Assembly (NCBI GenBank): GCA_023846275.1
Contig: JAIUJO010000161.1
Location: 474,558-538,557, forward strand
Source of the DNA: Vanilla planifolia
Taxonomy: Eukaryota; Streptophyta; Magnoliopsida; Asparagales; Orchidaceae
DNA: 64,000 nucleotides
Direction of reading: 5' to 3'
Every line of letters starts with the position of its first letter. Position 1 is the first letter of the stretch. Made by a program: the position numbers and the translations under genes. Shown here one piece after another: positions 30,101-44,652 of this stretch. The notes under the pieces were generated by a model. It searched no databases, was not told the origin of the DNA, and saw nothing but the letters and a program-made list of their open reading frames with translations.

Positions 30101-33100
30101 TAACCATATAAAACTAAGGTCTTTGAATTCATCACAATGAGCCCTATAAAATAAAATATGTAACTTTAATTTTTAAATATTTTATGACCTAAAGACTTGG
30201 CTCTCTTTGTAAGACATTCTGGTTTTTACTTCATTTAATATTGGATTTTTTTTGCACTTGATCCTTTTTTATTCTTTGGTTTCAAATTTCTTCTAGGATG
30301 TCTTATTTGTTCAATTTTTTTTTAATTTTGATATATTATATTTCAACTTTAATTCTTTTGCCATGTTACATTTACAACATTTTTATCAAATAAAATTACA
30401 TTGAATAAATTTAGTTCATTTTAACTTCAATATACATGACTTAACGTTGAAATATTTATTTATTATTATTATTGATAATTTACCTTGCCAATTAATTGTA
30501 ACTATAAATTGGGTCTGATCTAGAAAGAATAAATATGTTTGGACCATTCTCGATAACCTCTATATAATTAAATAGTCTTTTATATTTTGATTAAATTAAA
30601 TATTTTATGATTTTTGCGTCATTTATTAAAAATGTTGCAAAAATTTAAAGATTATTTAACTTTTATTTTTTCATATTTACTTCGGTAATGTTTAGAATTT
30701 TAAAAAGATGTCTAATAAAAAATTCTTTAGATGGATTTTGGATGAGGCCATCAAATTAGAAATAAATTTTTTTATTTTTTAAATATTTAATTTTCTATGA
30801 TTTTTGTACAATCTGTGAGTTATTTTTATTATTTTATTTTTTGATGATAAGTATATTACCCTTCAACTTTTTATTATTATACAATTCAACTATTTAGTCA
30901 TATTTATCTTTCTTCAAATGTTTTACTCTGATTTAACAATATTACAATCAAACTATAATTCTCCTCTCAAGTGATATTTACATTATTTTTATTTAGTTAT
31001 TTTATATTTTTTTTGCCTTTATGTTTTGTTTGGTGAAGAGGAAACAAATGTTATTGAACATGTGTCAAAGTGGCTCTATCCAATAAATTATTTTTTTTTA
31101 TGTTATTAAATATTTTATTTTCTTGCTTTTTGGAATTCTTTATAGGGCATTTTCATTCAATATTAATATGAGGATGTTAGATTATGCACAAAATCTTAAT
31201 ACTACCATGAAATTCAAGTTTCTAGTAAAACTTATCAAATTGTTTTAAAATTTCACTTTTATTTAAATATAATACTGTGAAACTTGAATTGACTGTTGTA
31301 TTATCCATTACTTTGCTTTAATTTTTTTATTTTCTATTGTTTTAATTTATCTCATTTCATCATTAATAAATATTTACTTCATATTAAAATAATAACTTAT
31401 TACTATTTTTATTTACTTTGTTTTGTAATAAAAAGTAATTAGAAAAAAATTAAATAATATGAACCCATTATTTTTTGGCATCTCTAACTTCCTCTATCTA
31501 ATTAAACATTTATTTTTCCACTTTTATACAATTTTATTTTCAAATTGTTTTCAATGTTTTATAGACTTTTCAAATTGTACAATATTAGATTATTGACGAG
31601 GGTACATTTGATCACTTTAGAAACACATAAAGAAACTTTCCCATTTGTTCATCTCATTTCTTCAGTTTTTTTTTGTTTGGCTATATTATTTTATATCTCG
31701 AGAACTCCTCTTCTATGATATTGACATCACTTTTATTTTGTTATGTTCATTATTATGTATTTTTAGTTTTTTTGTAATTTTTAGTAATCCCAAAGGTATA
31801 CTAATCAAGGCAAAACAAATGTCATTTAAGTATTTTTAGAAAACTCTTTCTAATTAAATATCTATTTTTTATAACCTTAAGTAATTAATTTTTTAAGTTT
31901 TTATCACTTTTGACAAGAACATTTTTACATATTTTTATGATTGTGGATGTAGCACTTGATCTTTTTAATATGATAATACCTTGTTTGTATTCTTTTTGAT
32001 ATTGCAATAATAACCTATTTTTGTGTACTATTGTTTAATTTAATAATTTTTGGTAATTCCCTTCAAGGTTTCATTAAGACTAAACAATAGTCATTGGACT
32101 CATCTCAATAAGTTATATCCAACAAAATATTAATGTTTCTAAGATATTTTATTTTACAAATTTTTTTAATCAATTTATAAGACATCAATTTGTATATGAT
32201 TTGATGATTGAGGATGTCATACTTGATCTCCTTAATATCTTTGAGTCCAAATTTTTGCATAATTTATATCATTAATATAAAAGTTTCTCTTAAATTTTCT
32301 AATATTGTGTAGCTTTGATATCGTTTTGATTTGTTTGTATAACATTACCTTCATTTACCACATTTCAACTTCGTATATTTTTACTAAATGTGAAAAGAAT
32401 AATATTTTATTATTTTTGGCTTATTTAATTGAGATATCTATAAAAAATACAAACAACGTCTGATCAAGATAAAATAATTCTCACTTAAATGATCTCAACT
32501 AAATAATTAAATAATTATTTTGATATTTTTGAATATTTTATTTTCTTATGTTTTCCAAACTTTATGTAATTTTTTTTATTCATACCAAATTTGATGAATG
32601 AAGATGTCACATACAATTTCCTTAGCATCTTGAAATGAAACATTTTATTACAACTTATCTAATGTTTTCAAAAGCTTTGCATTGATTTTACTATTTTACT
32701 ACAATTGTCTATTTTTTTTTTTTTGACTATTGTTTTTATTTAATTAGATTGCATCACTTTAATTTATTTCTTTTGATAATTGTTATATAATTACTTAAAA
32801 AATTATCTTTTTATGCTTATTTTATCTTATAATTTATAGTAATTCTGAAAAAGGATTGATCGAAATGAAACAAAATTTGTTGGACTCATCTTGATGAGCT
32901 CCATCTATTTAAATTTTATTTCTATATTTTTAAATATTTCACTTTCAAGAGTTTTAGCATATTTTATAAGATATTTTGATTCTTTCCTACTTTAAGGATC
33001 TTGGATGATTCATCGTTTCTTCTTTGCAACCTATAATGTGACATTCTTATACAATTTATCTCATTTTTTCAATTTTTTTTGTTTGAGTTTATTGCATTAC

Positions 33101-35575
33101 AATGTGATTCTAAATTTTCTCATGTGACCTTAGCATCACCTTGATTTTTTTAAATTATATTCGTTCAATATATATCATTTTTCCTTTAATACTTATTAAT
33201 TTGATATTAATTTAATAATTAATATTATTTTTTCTTATTTATTTTTGTAACTTGTGATTGTTTTAAATGAAATCTAATCCAAATGAAAATAATAGTTTTT
33301 TATTGGTCTAGATAAGCAATATCAAATTAAATATTTATTTACTATATTTTTAAAAATTTTAGTTGTTAGGTAGCTTTACGTGATAGTTTCATTTATAGAT
33401 GATGTAATGATCATGGACGCTTATTTAGTCTAATAATATTTCTTTAATTTACTTCATTTTAGTTTTAATATATATTTACTTAACATTAAAATGGAAATAA
33501 ATTAAAATTTATTGCTACTTAATTTTGTAATTCATTCTAATTTCAAAAACAAGCGCAATTGTTATGTAGCAAATGTGCTTGGATTCAACTTGATAACTTC
33601 TACACAATTAATTATCCATTTTTTATTTCAAAATATTTTATTTTTTAAAATTTACTAGTTTTACTTGACGTTTTATTTTGTACCTATAGTTTGCAAATGA
33701 GGGTATTATACTTCATTTCTTTATGTCTTGGAATACAGTATTTTTTAGCAATTTATCTTATTTTGTAAAATGTTTCATTGTGTAACACTCAATATCCTCT
33801 CCTGTGACCGTCACTCGAGATTTGTTATAAATGGTTTCTTCAATTTATCTAATTTCAACTTTAATATAAATTTTATTATGATTAAAAGTAGAATTGTTTT
33901 ATTATCTATTCTTATTTTTTTTTTGTAATTGATAACAATTGCAAATGAGGACAAATAAATAGGAAAAAGTCTTAGTTTGTCTTGCCTTGATGACAGCTAT
34001 CAAACTAAATACTATGTTTTATATTTTTAAAGATTATGGTGAACTTTACAAGACTTTCAAATAATTTCTTATTTCATAATTGAGTTTATGATGCTTGATG
34101 ACCTCATTTTAATAGAATAACTTTCACATAAAATTTATCTCATTTTAGCAAATTTTTTCTTTGAATTGGTCTTGTACTATTAAAATTAAATTCTACTATC
34201 GTGTTTTGTTTAAATGGTTTTGTATTGCTTATGTTACATTATCAACTTTATTGTAGATTATTTAAATATTTAAATAATAATTTATAAATATTAATGCTTA
34301 TTTAAATAGGTATATACTATTAATTCTAAGCGAGGCCTAACCAAGAAGAAATAAATATTATTGAACTAATCTTCATTAGCTTTATCCAATCAAGCATTAA
34401 TTTTTAACATTTTTAATTAGTTTATTTTCTAGATTTTTGGCATGCTTAAGGACAAAGTTCATTTTTTATATTGTCTCATAGTTTAGAATGTTACACTTAA
34501 TTTGTTTAATATTTTTTAGTACAATTTTCTCATTTGATTTATCCTATTTTCATCAAAAGTTTCAATTTGAGTTTTGTCTTATTGCAAAGTAAATGCATAT
34601 CTCATTTTGTGTGACCTTCTTATTGCTTTTATTTGGTTAGAATAAAATGCTTCAACTTATCTAATTTTTTTTATTATAAATTTTCTTGATAATAAAATAG
34701 AAATTCTTTGCTAATTAACCTTATGTTTTTCATAATTCATGGAACTTACAAACAATGTCTGATTAAGACAAGGTAAGCATCGTTTGACTCATCATTATAA
34801 GCTCTACCTAGCGAAATATTCACTCATATATTTCGAAGTTTTTTATTTCCAAAGATGTTAGCATGCTTTACAAGATATTCCCTTCCTTTACTATGTAAAA
34901 ACATATTTATTTTAACTTGCAAGCAATAATTTTTTATTTCCATTATTAAATTGGAGTGTAATATTTTCATACAATTTATCTCATTTCTACAAAATGTTCA
35001 CTTTGAATTTCTTATGTTACTATGAAAAAAAAATATTCTCTTATGTGATTATTATATCAATATGCTTTAGTTATTTTACACCGCATCAATTAATCTCGTC
35101 TTAGCTTTAATATATATTTATTTTAAATTAAAATAATAAATTATTAATATTTATGTCTATTTTAGTTGATAGTTTCTCATAATTCAAAATGTAGTGCTAT
35201 CATGATGAATCAAATATTATTGGACCTATTATAATGAGCATTATCCAACAAAACATTCACTTACATATTTTGAAAATTTTATTTTCAAGGGTTTCAACAT
35301 GTTTTATGGGACATTTTTATTTGTTTCTAATCTAAATTACGGATGTTATAATCAATCTCATCAATTACATATAATTCAACCTGGGTCTAAATTTTACCTC
35401 ATTTCTTTAAATTTTTTACTTTAATTTTGTTATTTTGTTGTGAAACTCAAATTTTCCTATCATGCAAACATGCATCATTTTTTTTGGTGATATTATCCTT
35501 CCTTAATTGATCACATTTGAACTTTATTATATATTTAGTTAAAACTAAACAACAATTCATTCTAAATTACTTCAA
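27121..35575 (+). repeat. 400-bp satellite, block 7, plus orientation
   Basis: Long plus-orientation block of about 20 units. Clear anchors include gatgagctccatc (32,890-32,905) and tgagcttcaacta near 28,705. The ggtttt-gcatgctt, gatgttgcacttgatc and aatttatctcatttt segments recur throughout. Some units are shortened, for example around 31.9-32.3 kb. The open frame at 31,645-31,839 lies across the aatttatctcatttcttcag segment and is not a gene. Confidence 0.8.
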
Positions 35576-35579
35576 ATTA

Positions 35580-37105
35580 AGAAATTAAATAAAAAGAAAA
35601 AAAATTAACTATTATTTCAATATTAAGTAGGAATATATTAAAGATAAAATGGGAAAAATTAACATTTAATTGGATAATGATTACCAAGATGAGTCAAATG
35701 ACATTTATTCATCTCGATCAGTCCCTATTGAATAATAATATTTTTTTAAATATCAAATTAATATGTATTAAACTTGTAAAGAAAAACTGTGAAGCAATAT
35801 AATATAACCAAAAAAGAGAAACTTAAACATCACATGAGAGAAGATTTAAGAAGCTTAGGAATATAGCCAAATAAAAGTGAAGACTTCAGAAAAATAAGTT
35901 AAATTACATGAGAAGGTTGCATTCCATGATATCAAGTAAATGGTGTGCAATATTCACCAATATAAAATGTACATATCAAAATATCTCATAATACTTACCA
36001 AAACTCTAAAAAATAAAATATCTAAAAATTTTAAACTTTGAAAAATAACATTTAATTGGGTAAAATCATAAAGATGAGACTAATGACATTTATTTCATCT
36101 ATATTGGGCCTCATTTAGACTTTATGCAAAATTTCAAACTAAAATACTTAAATAATTGTAAATTAATTTACTCATATTTTGTGAGTATATAGTAAAACTA
36201 AAACAAGATGAATTGAAACAATGTAATATTATAAAGAGAAAAAGATCTTTAAGTCATGTATTAGGACAACTAGTATTTCTTTCCAAAATAAAATAAAAAA
36301 ATGAACATTTTTTCGGAAAAGTGATAAGTTTCACGAGAACATTGCTTTGCAATGTGCTAAAAGTAAAAAATATTCATTTGTTTGAATTAATACAAATTGT
36401 AGAGCAAAATAAATATAAATAAAAAGTTATTATTTTTAAAGAAAATTAATACAAATAGAAATATCTTGCAAAGAAAGATAAACAATAGAAACTAAAATAG
36501 TCAATATAAAAATTGAATAATTAATTAGATAGAGCTCATTGAGACAACCTTAACGATATTCGTCTAATTTAACCAAACCATCTTTTGGTTTATTATGAAT
36601 TACTAAACTAAATAAACCTTAATTATTTAAAAAAATTATTAAAAAATTTAGTAAATATATATTATCTTGAAATCAGGTTAATTGTGGTGATGTAATATAA
36701 AAAGTAAACTGATGTGAACATAACATGTTAGAGGAATTAAAGTTATGTAATAATATAACCTAATTAATTTAAAAAAGGTTTAGGAATAAGATAATCCTCA
36801 TACAAAAGTTGCATTCAAAGATACTAAAGAGATCGAGTATAATATTCTTGAAGAGCAAATTAAGTAGGAATTGAAATGTCTCATAAACTTTTCAAAACTT
36901 AAAAAATACTTTAAATGTATACATTAAACTTTTATTGACTGTCCTTATTTAGATGAGTCTGACGATTTTTATTTTTTATTAATAATAACTCAGGTAATTA
37001 TTGTAAATTACCAAGTTAAATATGATTAAATAATAGCTGGTTATTTTTTTAATATAAGGTAAATGTATATTAAATGTTAAATAAGATAAATTAATATAAT
37101 ATAAT
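35580..37105 (-). repeat. 400-bp satellite, block 8, minus orientation
   Basis: About four units in minus orientation. The blocks meet near 35,575 in a sequence that reads almost the same on both strands (taattcatt / aatta-ttcaa words), so the exact junction is uncertain. Unit anchors appear near 35,685 (accaagatgagtcaaatgac), 36,070, 36,525 (tagagctcattgagac) and 36,955. Confidence 0.75.
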
Positions 37106-37109
37106 ACAA

Positions 37110-39560
37110 TGAAATCTTCATTTCCTAAAGATCTTAGATGTAATGTTTCCATTAAATTAATCTCGTTATTTCAAAAATTTAAAGTTCATAATACATATAC
37201 TTAATTTTAACTAACTTTTTTTTCCTTATTTATTTTTGCAGTTAACAAAAATTCTTAATGGTGTTTCATGAAGATGAAATAAATAACATTAGATTCACAT
37301 AAATGAGCACTACTAAATTAAATATATATTATTATAGTTTTTAAATATCTTATTTGTATCAGTTTTACATATCTTACATGACATTTTTATTTTTATCTAT
37401 GTTAACGATATGCAATGTTATGCTGATATTTGTGGCATCTTAAAATAAACTTTTACATAAAATTTATCTCATTAACAATTTTTTTATATTAGCTTATATT
37501 ATATTTCCATAGTTTCTCATTTAATCTATAATAGATATTTATTTTATATGAACATGTCAATTTATTATTTTTAATGCTTTATTATATTTGAGATTCATAG
37601 AAATTGCAAATGCGGCCTTATGGAGATTTAAAAAACATCAACGAGTTCATTTCGATGAGTTATATCAAATTATATAAGCCTTTGTGTATTTTTAAATATT
37701 TAACAGTTTTGACATGCTTCATAAGACATTTGCTTAATAACTAATTTGAGGATCCAAGATACCATGCTTGAAATACTTAGAATTTAAATTACAATCATAC
37801 ACAATTTATCAAATATTTTGTTATTATTTATTTTTAGAATTCATAGTAATTCAAATAAAAGTCAAATATAGGTGAGAAACATCTTTGGACATATCGTGAT
37901 GACCAGTTTCAAATTAAATACTAAATTTTTTATTTTTAAATATTTTATTTTTCATGTTTTTTTCAAGTTTATGAGATATTTTCATTCATACTTTTTTTGA
38001 CAATCTGGAATGTTAAACTTTATCACCTTAGTGTCATAAATATGACATTCGTGTACCATTTATCACATTTCTTCAATTGTTTTTCTTTTAAGTGGTTATA
38101 TTACTGTATATAACTAAATGCTGATTTGTTTGGCCTATACAAATTTTTTTTTGTTTTATTAAATTGCTTAAATTTAACTCATTTCACATTTAGCATAAAT
38201 TTACTTAATATTTAAATAATAAATTATTTTCTTTTATACATATTTAAATTAGTAATTCACTACCATTTGAAATGAAGTCTCATTGAGATGTTATAAATGT
38301 CGTTAGGCTCAGCTCTTTATCAAATTAAGAAATTATTTATTATATTTTTAAAATTTTTTTTTAGGTTTTGGGTACATTTTTCTAATATTTTAAATCATAA
38401 TTGATTTGATGGTAACAAATGTTACACTTGAACTTCTTGGTGTCTTGGAATGGAACTTTTCCAAGCAATTTATCTGATTATTTAAAATGTTTTTCCTTGA
38501 TTTGGCTATATTAATACATTACTCCAATTCGCCACTAATTTGAAATTTTTTGTTGATTTGATTTTGTTATATTTCACGACATCCACTTATCCTAATTTAG
38601 CTTTAACAAATTTTTTCATAATTTTAATATGCATATTTAATTATCCAATTAAAAGATATTTTGAACCATGTGTGATCGAGACGAATAAAATGTCGTTGAA
38701 CTCGACTACAGGATTTTTATCTAGTTAAATATATGATTTTTATTCTCATTACTTACAAAACATTTTAATTCATATGTTATTTGTCATTTAAGAATATTAA
38801 ACTCTTTATAATTAGAATGTTGGAGACTAACTTTTCCTTGTAATTTTGTGCATTTTTAAAAATTCTTTCCTTTGACATCATTAAAATAATATGCAATTCT
38901 TAGCTCCTCTAGTGTCACATTTATATTTCTTTAGTTCAGCTATATTCATTCATTTGGTTAATATTATTTTATTTTAATATATATTTTCTCAATATTAAAA
39001 AATTATTTTATTGTCATCCTTGCTTATTACTTTTGGTAACTTTATGTAATTTCAAATAAGGTATTATAGAGATGAGGTAAACATCATCATAAGAATCTCA
39101 ACCAGTTCTATTGAATTAAATAATCGTTTCTAATGTTTCAAATATTTTATTTTCAAAGGTTCTCTATGTTATATGAAGCATTTCTATTCATACCTTATTT
39201 GATGATTTAAAATGTTTTAGTCGACATCATGATTATTTGGAATATATTTTTTTGTATAATTTTTCAAATTTTTTGAAAAAAGCTTTAATTTGATTGCACA
39301 AATATGGAACTCGACATCTTTTGTTATTTGACATTTATGTTTTTTTTTATTTTGATTTATTTTTTTATATAAAATTATTTCATTGTAGTTTTATCATAAC
39401 TTTCAATAATATTGAAATAATTTTTTTGTATAATTTAATTCTTATTTCACTTTGTAATTTATAGAAATTTCATGCAGGGTCTCATCACGACACAAAAATA
39501 TCATTAGACTTGACTTGACAAGTTCTATCTTTTTAAAAGTTCTATTGCCGTTATACATTT
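37110..39560 (+). repeat. 400-bp satellite, block 9, plus orientation
   Basis: The last satellite block before the 5S-derived array. Recognisable pieces include tcgatgagttatatc (37,660), aatcatacacaatttatc, tgttacacttgaacttct (38,420) and gacaagttctatc near 39,520. It stops near 39,560, just before a module of different sequence. Confidence 0.75.
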
Positions 39561-39565
39561 TTGAT

Positions 39566-39740
39566 TGAAAATGGTGGCCAGTTTGTATTAGCATTGATTT
39601 TTGGGTTAATGATTTACAAAGTCATTTTCAAGTTCTTGATAAAAAATTGAAATGTTTGGAATTGATTTGGTGCTTTTTTTACGATCTAGTTGCTATTGAC
39701 CGTTGCGGTTCGTAAAAGTGACCCATTTATTTTAAGTGGT
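39566..39740 (+). repeat. edge module E, copy 1 (left border of the 5S array)
   Basis: Non-satellite module at the left border, running directly into the first pyrimidine tract. It contains atggtggccagttt, ttggaattgatttggtgc and gttgcggttcgtaaaagtg, and keeps several CpGs. Inverted and direct copies occur at 47,190-47,360 and 51,160-51,300. Its function is unknown; it could be the end of a mobile element or part of the original array flank. Confidence 0.6.
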
Positions 39741-39779
39741 TAAGTTTTATTAAATTTTTTTCCAAACATATTTCTTTTT

Positions 39780-40215
39780 ACCTTAATATCTAGCACATAC
39801 TTTGACTTACATTCTCTCTCTTATTATCACTCTCTTATTTGTTTTTTTAGTCTTTATCTTTTGATATAGAGTGATTAAGTTTTATTCATTTATTTTTATA
39901 ACATATTTCTCTTTATCTTAGTATCTGGACGATTCTATTACTTCTTTTTCCTCTCTTATTATTGCTCTCTTAGTTGAATTTTTAATCATTATCCTTTTAT
40001 ATATATTTTGGGACTCTTTCATTCTTCTACAATTGTCCACTTTCTTATTTCTATCTCTTTCATCTTTTTATTTATTCTCTCTATCCCATTTATGTTCTCC
40101 CTTTTCTTTTCCTCTTCGTTAAATCATCACTAATCTCTCTTTTTTATTATTTTTCTCTATTTTGCTTTTATCAATTCATAACTTTCTCTCTTTCACCAAA
40201 TAATCATCGTGAGCT
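39780..40215 (+). repeat. pyrimidine-rich tract, type example of the spacer module
   Basis: Strand-asymmetric C/T-rich module of the 5S unit with many ctctct and ttattattt words. Equivalent tracts lie at about 41,165-41,570, 42,550-42,880, 43,915-44,260, 44,745-45,070, 49,205-49,560, 50,070-50,310, 52,980-53,050 (short), 53,840-54,170, 56,690-56,920, 57,970-58,275, 59,760-60,095, 61,195-61,520, 62,070-62,265 and 63,245-63,310. The low complexity gives open frames rich in Leu, Ser and Phe in similar places from unit to unit. These are not genes. Confidence 0.7.
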
Positions 40216-40568
40216 TTATTGACTCTTTTTCAATCATGATTTAATAAAATTTAAAAAATGTTCTTGTCTTGTGTTTTTTAATACATAATATTTACGAAAA
40301 CATATATTTCATTATTATAATTTATTACATAATTTCATTTATAATTTATAATAAAGATAATATAACAGAAGTAAATTTCATTTAATAACAACTTTACTTT
40401 CTTTAAAAATTTTATAAAAATAAAATTATTGTATTATATTATGTTATGTCACATATAATAAACATAAATTTTAATTAAATATGTATAAGCTTGATAATTT
40501 AGAAAATTTTAGAAAGGGTTTATTACGATTAGAAAAATAATCATACAGCTATGGAATTTTTTTTTTAA

Positions 40569-40675
40569 TGCTTGACCACACCAATATTTTAGCATTGAAT
40601 CTATTTGAAGCTCCATAGTTAAGCATGCTTACATGAGTATAACATTGCGATTAGGGACCAATTTAAAAATCATAT
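40569..40675 (+). pseudogene. 5S rRNA pseudogene 1
   Basis: First 5S-derived copy. The 5' half follows plant 5S (gaccacaccaatattttag, gcattgaatc) and the A-box gttaagcatgctt is intact at 40,618-40,630. The 3' third, including the C-box, is decayed beyond gcgattaggga. The upstream flank gcttgataatttag is at about 40,489. Confidence 0.8.
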
Positions 40676-41888
40676 TATTTACATAATTGTTTTCATAGGA
40701 TTTTTTCTAATAACTGACAATTAATAAAAATGATAGTTAATAACTACTATTAGAGTATTTAATTTTTTAAAATTACTTTTATTAAATTATAAAAAATTTA
40801 AAATAATTTTGAATATTACACGTCATGTGATATAAAAAAATAATTTTTATTTATTTAAAGACTTAAGAAAATAACTTATGTCAATACTAATAAATGAGAA
40901 TTAGTTTATGTTTATAACAACATGTTTATATTGACTATTGAATTTTTTAAATATAAAATTATTTTATTATAAAATATTAAAGTTAAAAAATAATATTAAG
41001 ACAAAAAAAATATTTTTTAAGTATTTATGATATGCAAAAATTAATAATAAGCCACAATTACTTATTGTTATCTTTTGTTATTAATTATTACATAAATTTA
41101 ACTTCTTATATTTTGTAAATATTCTAAGTTGGATTATTAAGATTTAATATTTTTTCAAATTTTTTTTTATTTTTTTATCTTGTTCTCAATGTTTCTCATA
41201 TTCTGTCACATTTTTCTCTCTCCAATTCTTATTATCTTATTTGTCTTTTCATTCTCCACCTCTTAATTTTTTTCCATACATCTCTACCACCTCTATCCTT
41301 CTAAAATTTCTAATTTGCCTCCATTTCAAATTTTTATTTATTCTCTCTATCTTTTACATTCACCTTTTTCTTGTCTCCTTTATTAAGTAATCTATCATTT
41401 ATCTCTATTATTAGGTTTCTTATTAAATAATCTCTCATTTATATGTATTATTAGTTTTCTTTTTATTTTACTCCTATATTTCATAAATTTTTCTCTTTTA
41501 TAAAATAGTTATTCCTATCTCTATTATCTTTTTTATATCTATCATTTACAATTATTTATGAAATATCTGAAATTACATATTTTAATGTATAACATTAACG
41601 AAAATTATATATCTTTTTTTTTTATATTTTTTTGTTAATTTTAATTTTTATTTATAAGAATGGTAATTTATGTGAAGAAAATTTTTTTATTGATGTCAAC
41701 ATTTTTTGGAACCAACAGTTTATATAATTTTGTTAATTAACTTATCTAAATAAAAAAATGATCTTATAATCTATTAGCATATAGCAATCATAATTTTTTT
41801 AAAAAGTTCATATACTTCATAATTTAGCTTAATTCGTTATCATGAACATAATAATTGCACAACTACAATAAGTTGTCATTTATCTCTA

Positions 41889-42004
41889 TGTACAACCACA
41901 ATAATATTAGAGTACCACATGTCATTAGATCTTGAAAGATCAGAATTCTTAGGTAGGATTACTATTGGGATGGGTGGCCTCTTGAGAAGTCCTCTAGTTG
42001 CAAA
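41889..42004 (+). pseudogene. 5S rRNA pseudogene 2
   Basis: The 3' half is very well kept: gggatgggtggcctcttgag starts at 41,968 and is followed by aagtcct and a gttgca end. A T-run, the usual Pol III stop, follows at 42,007-42,014. The A-box region has diverged (cagaattcttagg), the reverse of copy 1. Confidence 0.85.
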
Positions 42005-43168
42005 TATTTTTTTTGGTAACATTCTTTTCTAATGAGTAAAAATTAAATTTTATAACATTTTAATATTAAATAATTAAATTATTTAAAAAAAATTATAATT
42101 AACAATTTTGTAATTAAAATTTAACAATAAGATTATCATAATATTATGAATTTCATGTAATAACAAATATAACACATCATGTGATATAATAAAATAATAA
42201 TATTTATTTTTTAAATATTTAAAAAAATTTCTTATATTAATTAGAATAAAATAGAATTATTTTAATTTCAAAATAAGGTACATATGGTTTGTATATATTT
42301 TCCAAATAAATTAATATTATGTTATAAAAAGATAAAATCTATATTTTTTTATTAATGTGAAATATTTTTTTAATTTATAATCCACAAAATGTCAAATATA
42401 GATAAAATAATATAATACAATATTGCATTATTTAATTAACTTTTCAAATTTTTAATTAAATAATATTAAATTAATAGTTAAATTATTCTTTAAATATAAT
42501 AAGTTTAATTATAAAATTTTTAATTTTCTTAAATTATTTTTATCGCACTATTCTCCTTATCTTAATGATTAACTTACTCTCTCACTTACTACTCTCTCTT
42601 CTTATAATTCTCTTATTTATCTTTTAATTTTCTATTTTCATATATTCTTCTTGGCCTCTCTCTCTTCTATTATCTTTTACTTTCTTATTTTTCTCATTTA
42701 TTCACTTTTTTAGTTGTTCTCTCTATTTCCTTTATGTTCTCTCTTTTCTATTGCTCTTCAACAAATTGTTTCTCATCAATGTCTACTATTATTTTTCTCA
42801 TTATCATACTCTTAATAATTTGTAATTTTTCTCATTTAAAATTATTTTCCTTTTTTCTATTATCTCTTTTTAAGCACATAAATTAACAAAATTTAAGAAA
42901 TCTCTCGTATATCATTGTTTAAAATATAATATTTGCGATAAACATATATTTTATTATTTAATTTTTTTATGCAATTAGATTTGTTTTTTATGGATGACAA
43001 CATAATAAAAGCAATTGTATGTTTTAATTTCTATGATACAAAAAAATAATTATTTTTCTAATTTTTTTATCCATTTTATGTAAATAAAATATTATTATTA
43101 TAATATATTATTATTAATTATTTTAAAAATTATAAGCACACAAATATTATTATTTGCATTTTTTATTC

Positions 43169-43282
43169 GAATATGAACACAGAAGCATTATAGCATTAGA
43201 TCTCATTAACATCACAATATTAAGCTTACTTGGTTAATAGTAGTTTTAGGATGGGTGGCCATTTGAATTTGTTGTTGTGCAT
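43169..43282 (+). pseudogene. 5S rRNA pseudogene 3
   Basis: Contains tagcattagatctcattaa, a damaged A-box (attaagcttacttgg) and a clear ggatgggtggcc C-box core at 43,249-43,260. It ends in gttgtgcata. Spacing to copy 2 is about 1,280 bp. Confidence 0.8.
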
Positions 43283-44599
43283 ATTTATTCATTGAATTAT
43301 TGTTTCTAACAAATAATAACATATTTTAATATTATTTTTATTTTCAAAATTTAAATGATTATAAATTAAATTTTATAAATGCCATTTTTGTATTTAATTA
43401 GTATTAAGAACTTTATACCATGTTTACCAATTTCATGTAAAATATGTATGACACAACATATGATATAACAAAAGAATATTTTAATATAGCTTTAATTTTA
43501 GAAAAAATTCTTATAAAAGATATAATTAATTAAAATTAATTTATGTTTGTAATATTATACAACTATTGTATATAAATGATTTAAATTTAGTAATATTAAA
43601 TTATAAAATATTCAAAATCTAAAAGTAAGTAATTAATATAAAATATATTTTTTAATATATATATTACATCATAAAAAGATAATATAATATAATAATTATA
43701 ATATTTGTTACTCAATAAAGTATATAATTTTAAGTATGAAAGAAAGTCTTAAATTAATAATGGAAATATTCATTAAGTGTTTGTAGTATTCCGAAATAAT
43801 AATAAGCTTAGAATAGTTATTATTACCTTTTATTACTAAATATTATATATTATTAACTTGTAAAATTTAAAAAATATTATAAGCTTAACTTACAAGATTT
43901 TATTAATATTTAAATTTTTCTCATTTTTTTCTCTTGATCTCAATATCTGTCAAATTTTCTCACTTTCATCTCTCCAATTATCATTCATGTGTTTGTCTCT
44001 TCAAAATTTATCTCCATACGTTCTCCTTGGCCTCTCTCTATTATCAATCTCTATTTTCTCATTTCCCACTATTTTACTTGTTTATTTATTCTCTTTATCT
44101 CTTCTTTGTTATCTTTTCTATTTTCTTCTTTATTAAATAAACTCTAATCTCTCTCTATTGTTATTTTCCTATATATTGTTCTTTTATTAATTCATGACAT
44201 TCTGCCTTATATAAATAGTAATCTCCATCTCAATTATCTTCTTTCTAGCTCATCAATTAATATTATTTAAGAGGTATATTATCTAATAAAGTCAAATATA
44301 TAACACTTTTTTAAAAATATAAATTTAATTATTTATATTTTTTAATAAATTTAAACTTTTATTCATAAGAATGATAAAATAAGGAAATAAACTTTTATGT
44401 ATTAATGTCAATATATTAAAAAAAATTAGTCTTTGTAGTTTTATATTTATTTCATATTAATAAAATATTAATATCATAATATATTATGACTTATATAGAA
44501 AGGATAAATATTATTTAAAAGTGTATATTTTTTATAATTAAGGAAATTTTAAAAGTGGTTCATTACTTTGAAAAAATAATTACTGACCTTTGATTTTTT

Positions 44600-44652
44600 C
44601 TTTAGGATGCATGTCTAACGACATCTTTAGGATAGGTACTATTGCAAACTAC
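44600..44652 (+). pseudogene. 5S rRNA pseudogene 4, heavily eroded remnant
   Basis: Only the 3' part is suggested: tttaggataggtac followed by attgca. It is placed mainly by its position between the upstream flank (about 44,525-44,580) and the pyrimidine tract, at the expected spacing from its neighbours. The sequence match alone would be weak. Confidence 0.4.

Noticed and set aside
1..39560. CRISPR-like array, because of the regular repeats
   Set aside because: Units are about 400 bp, highly diverged and without spacer structure, and the 5S copies mark a plant nuclear genome.
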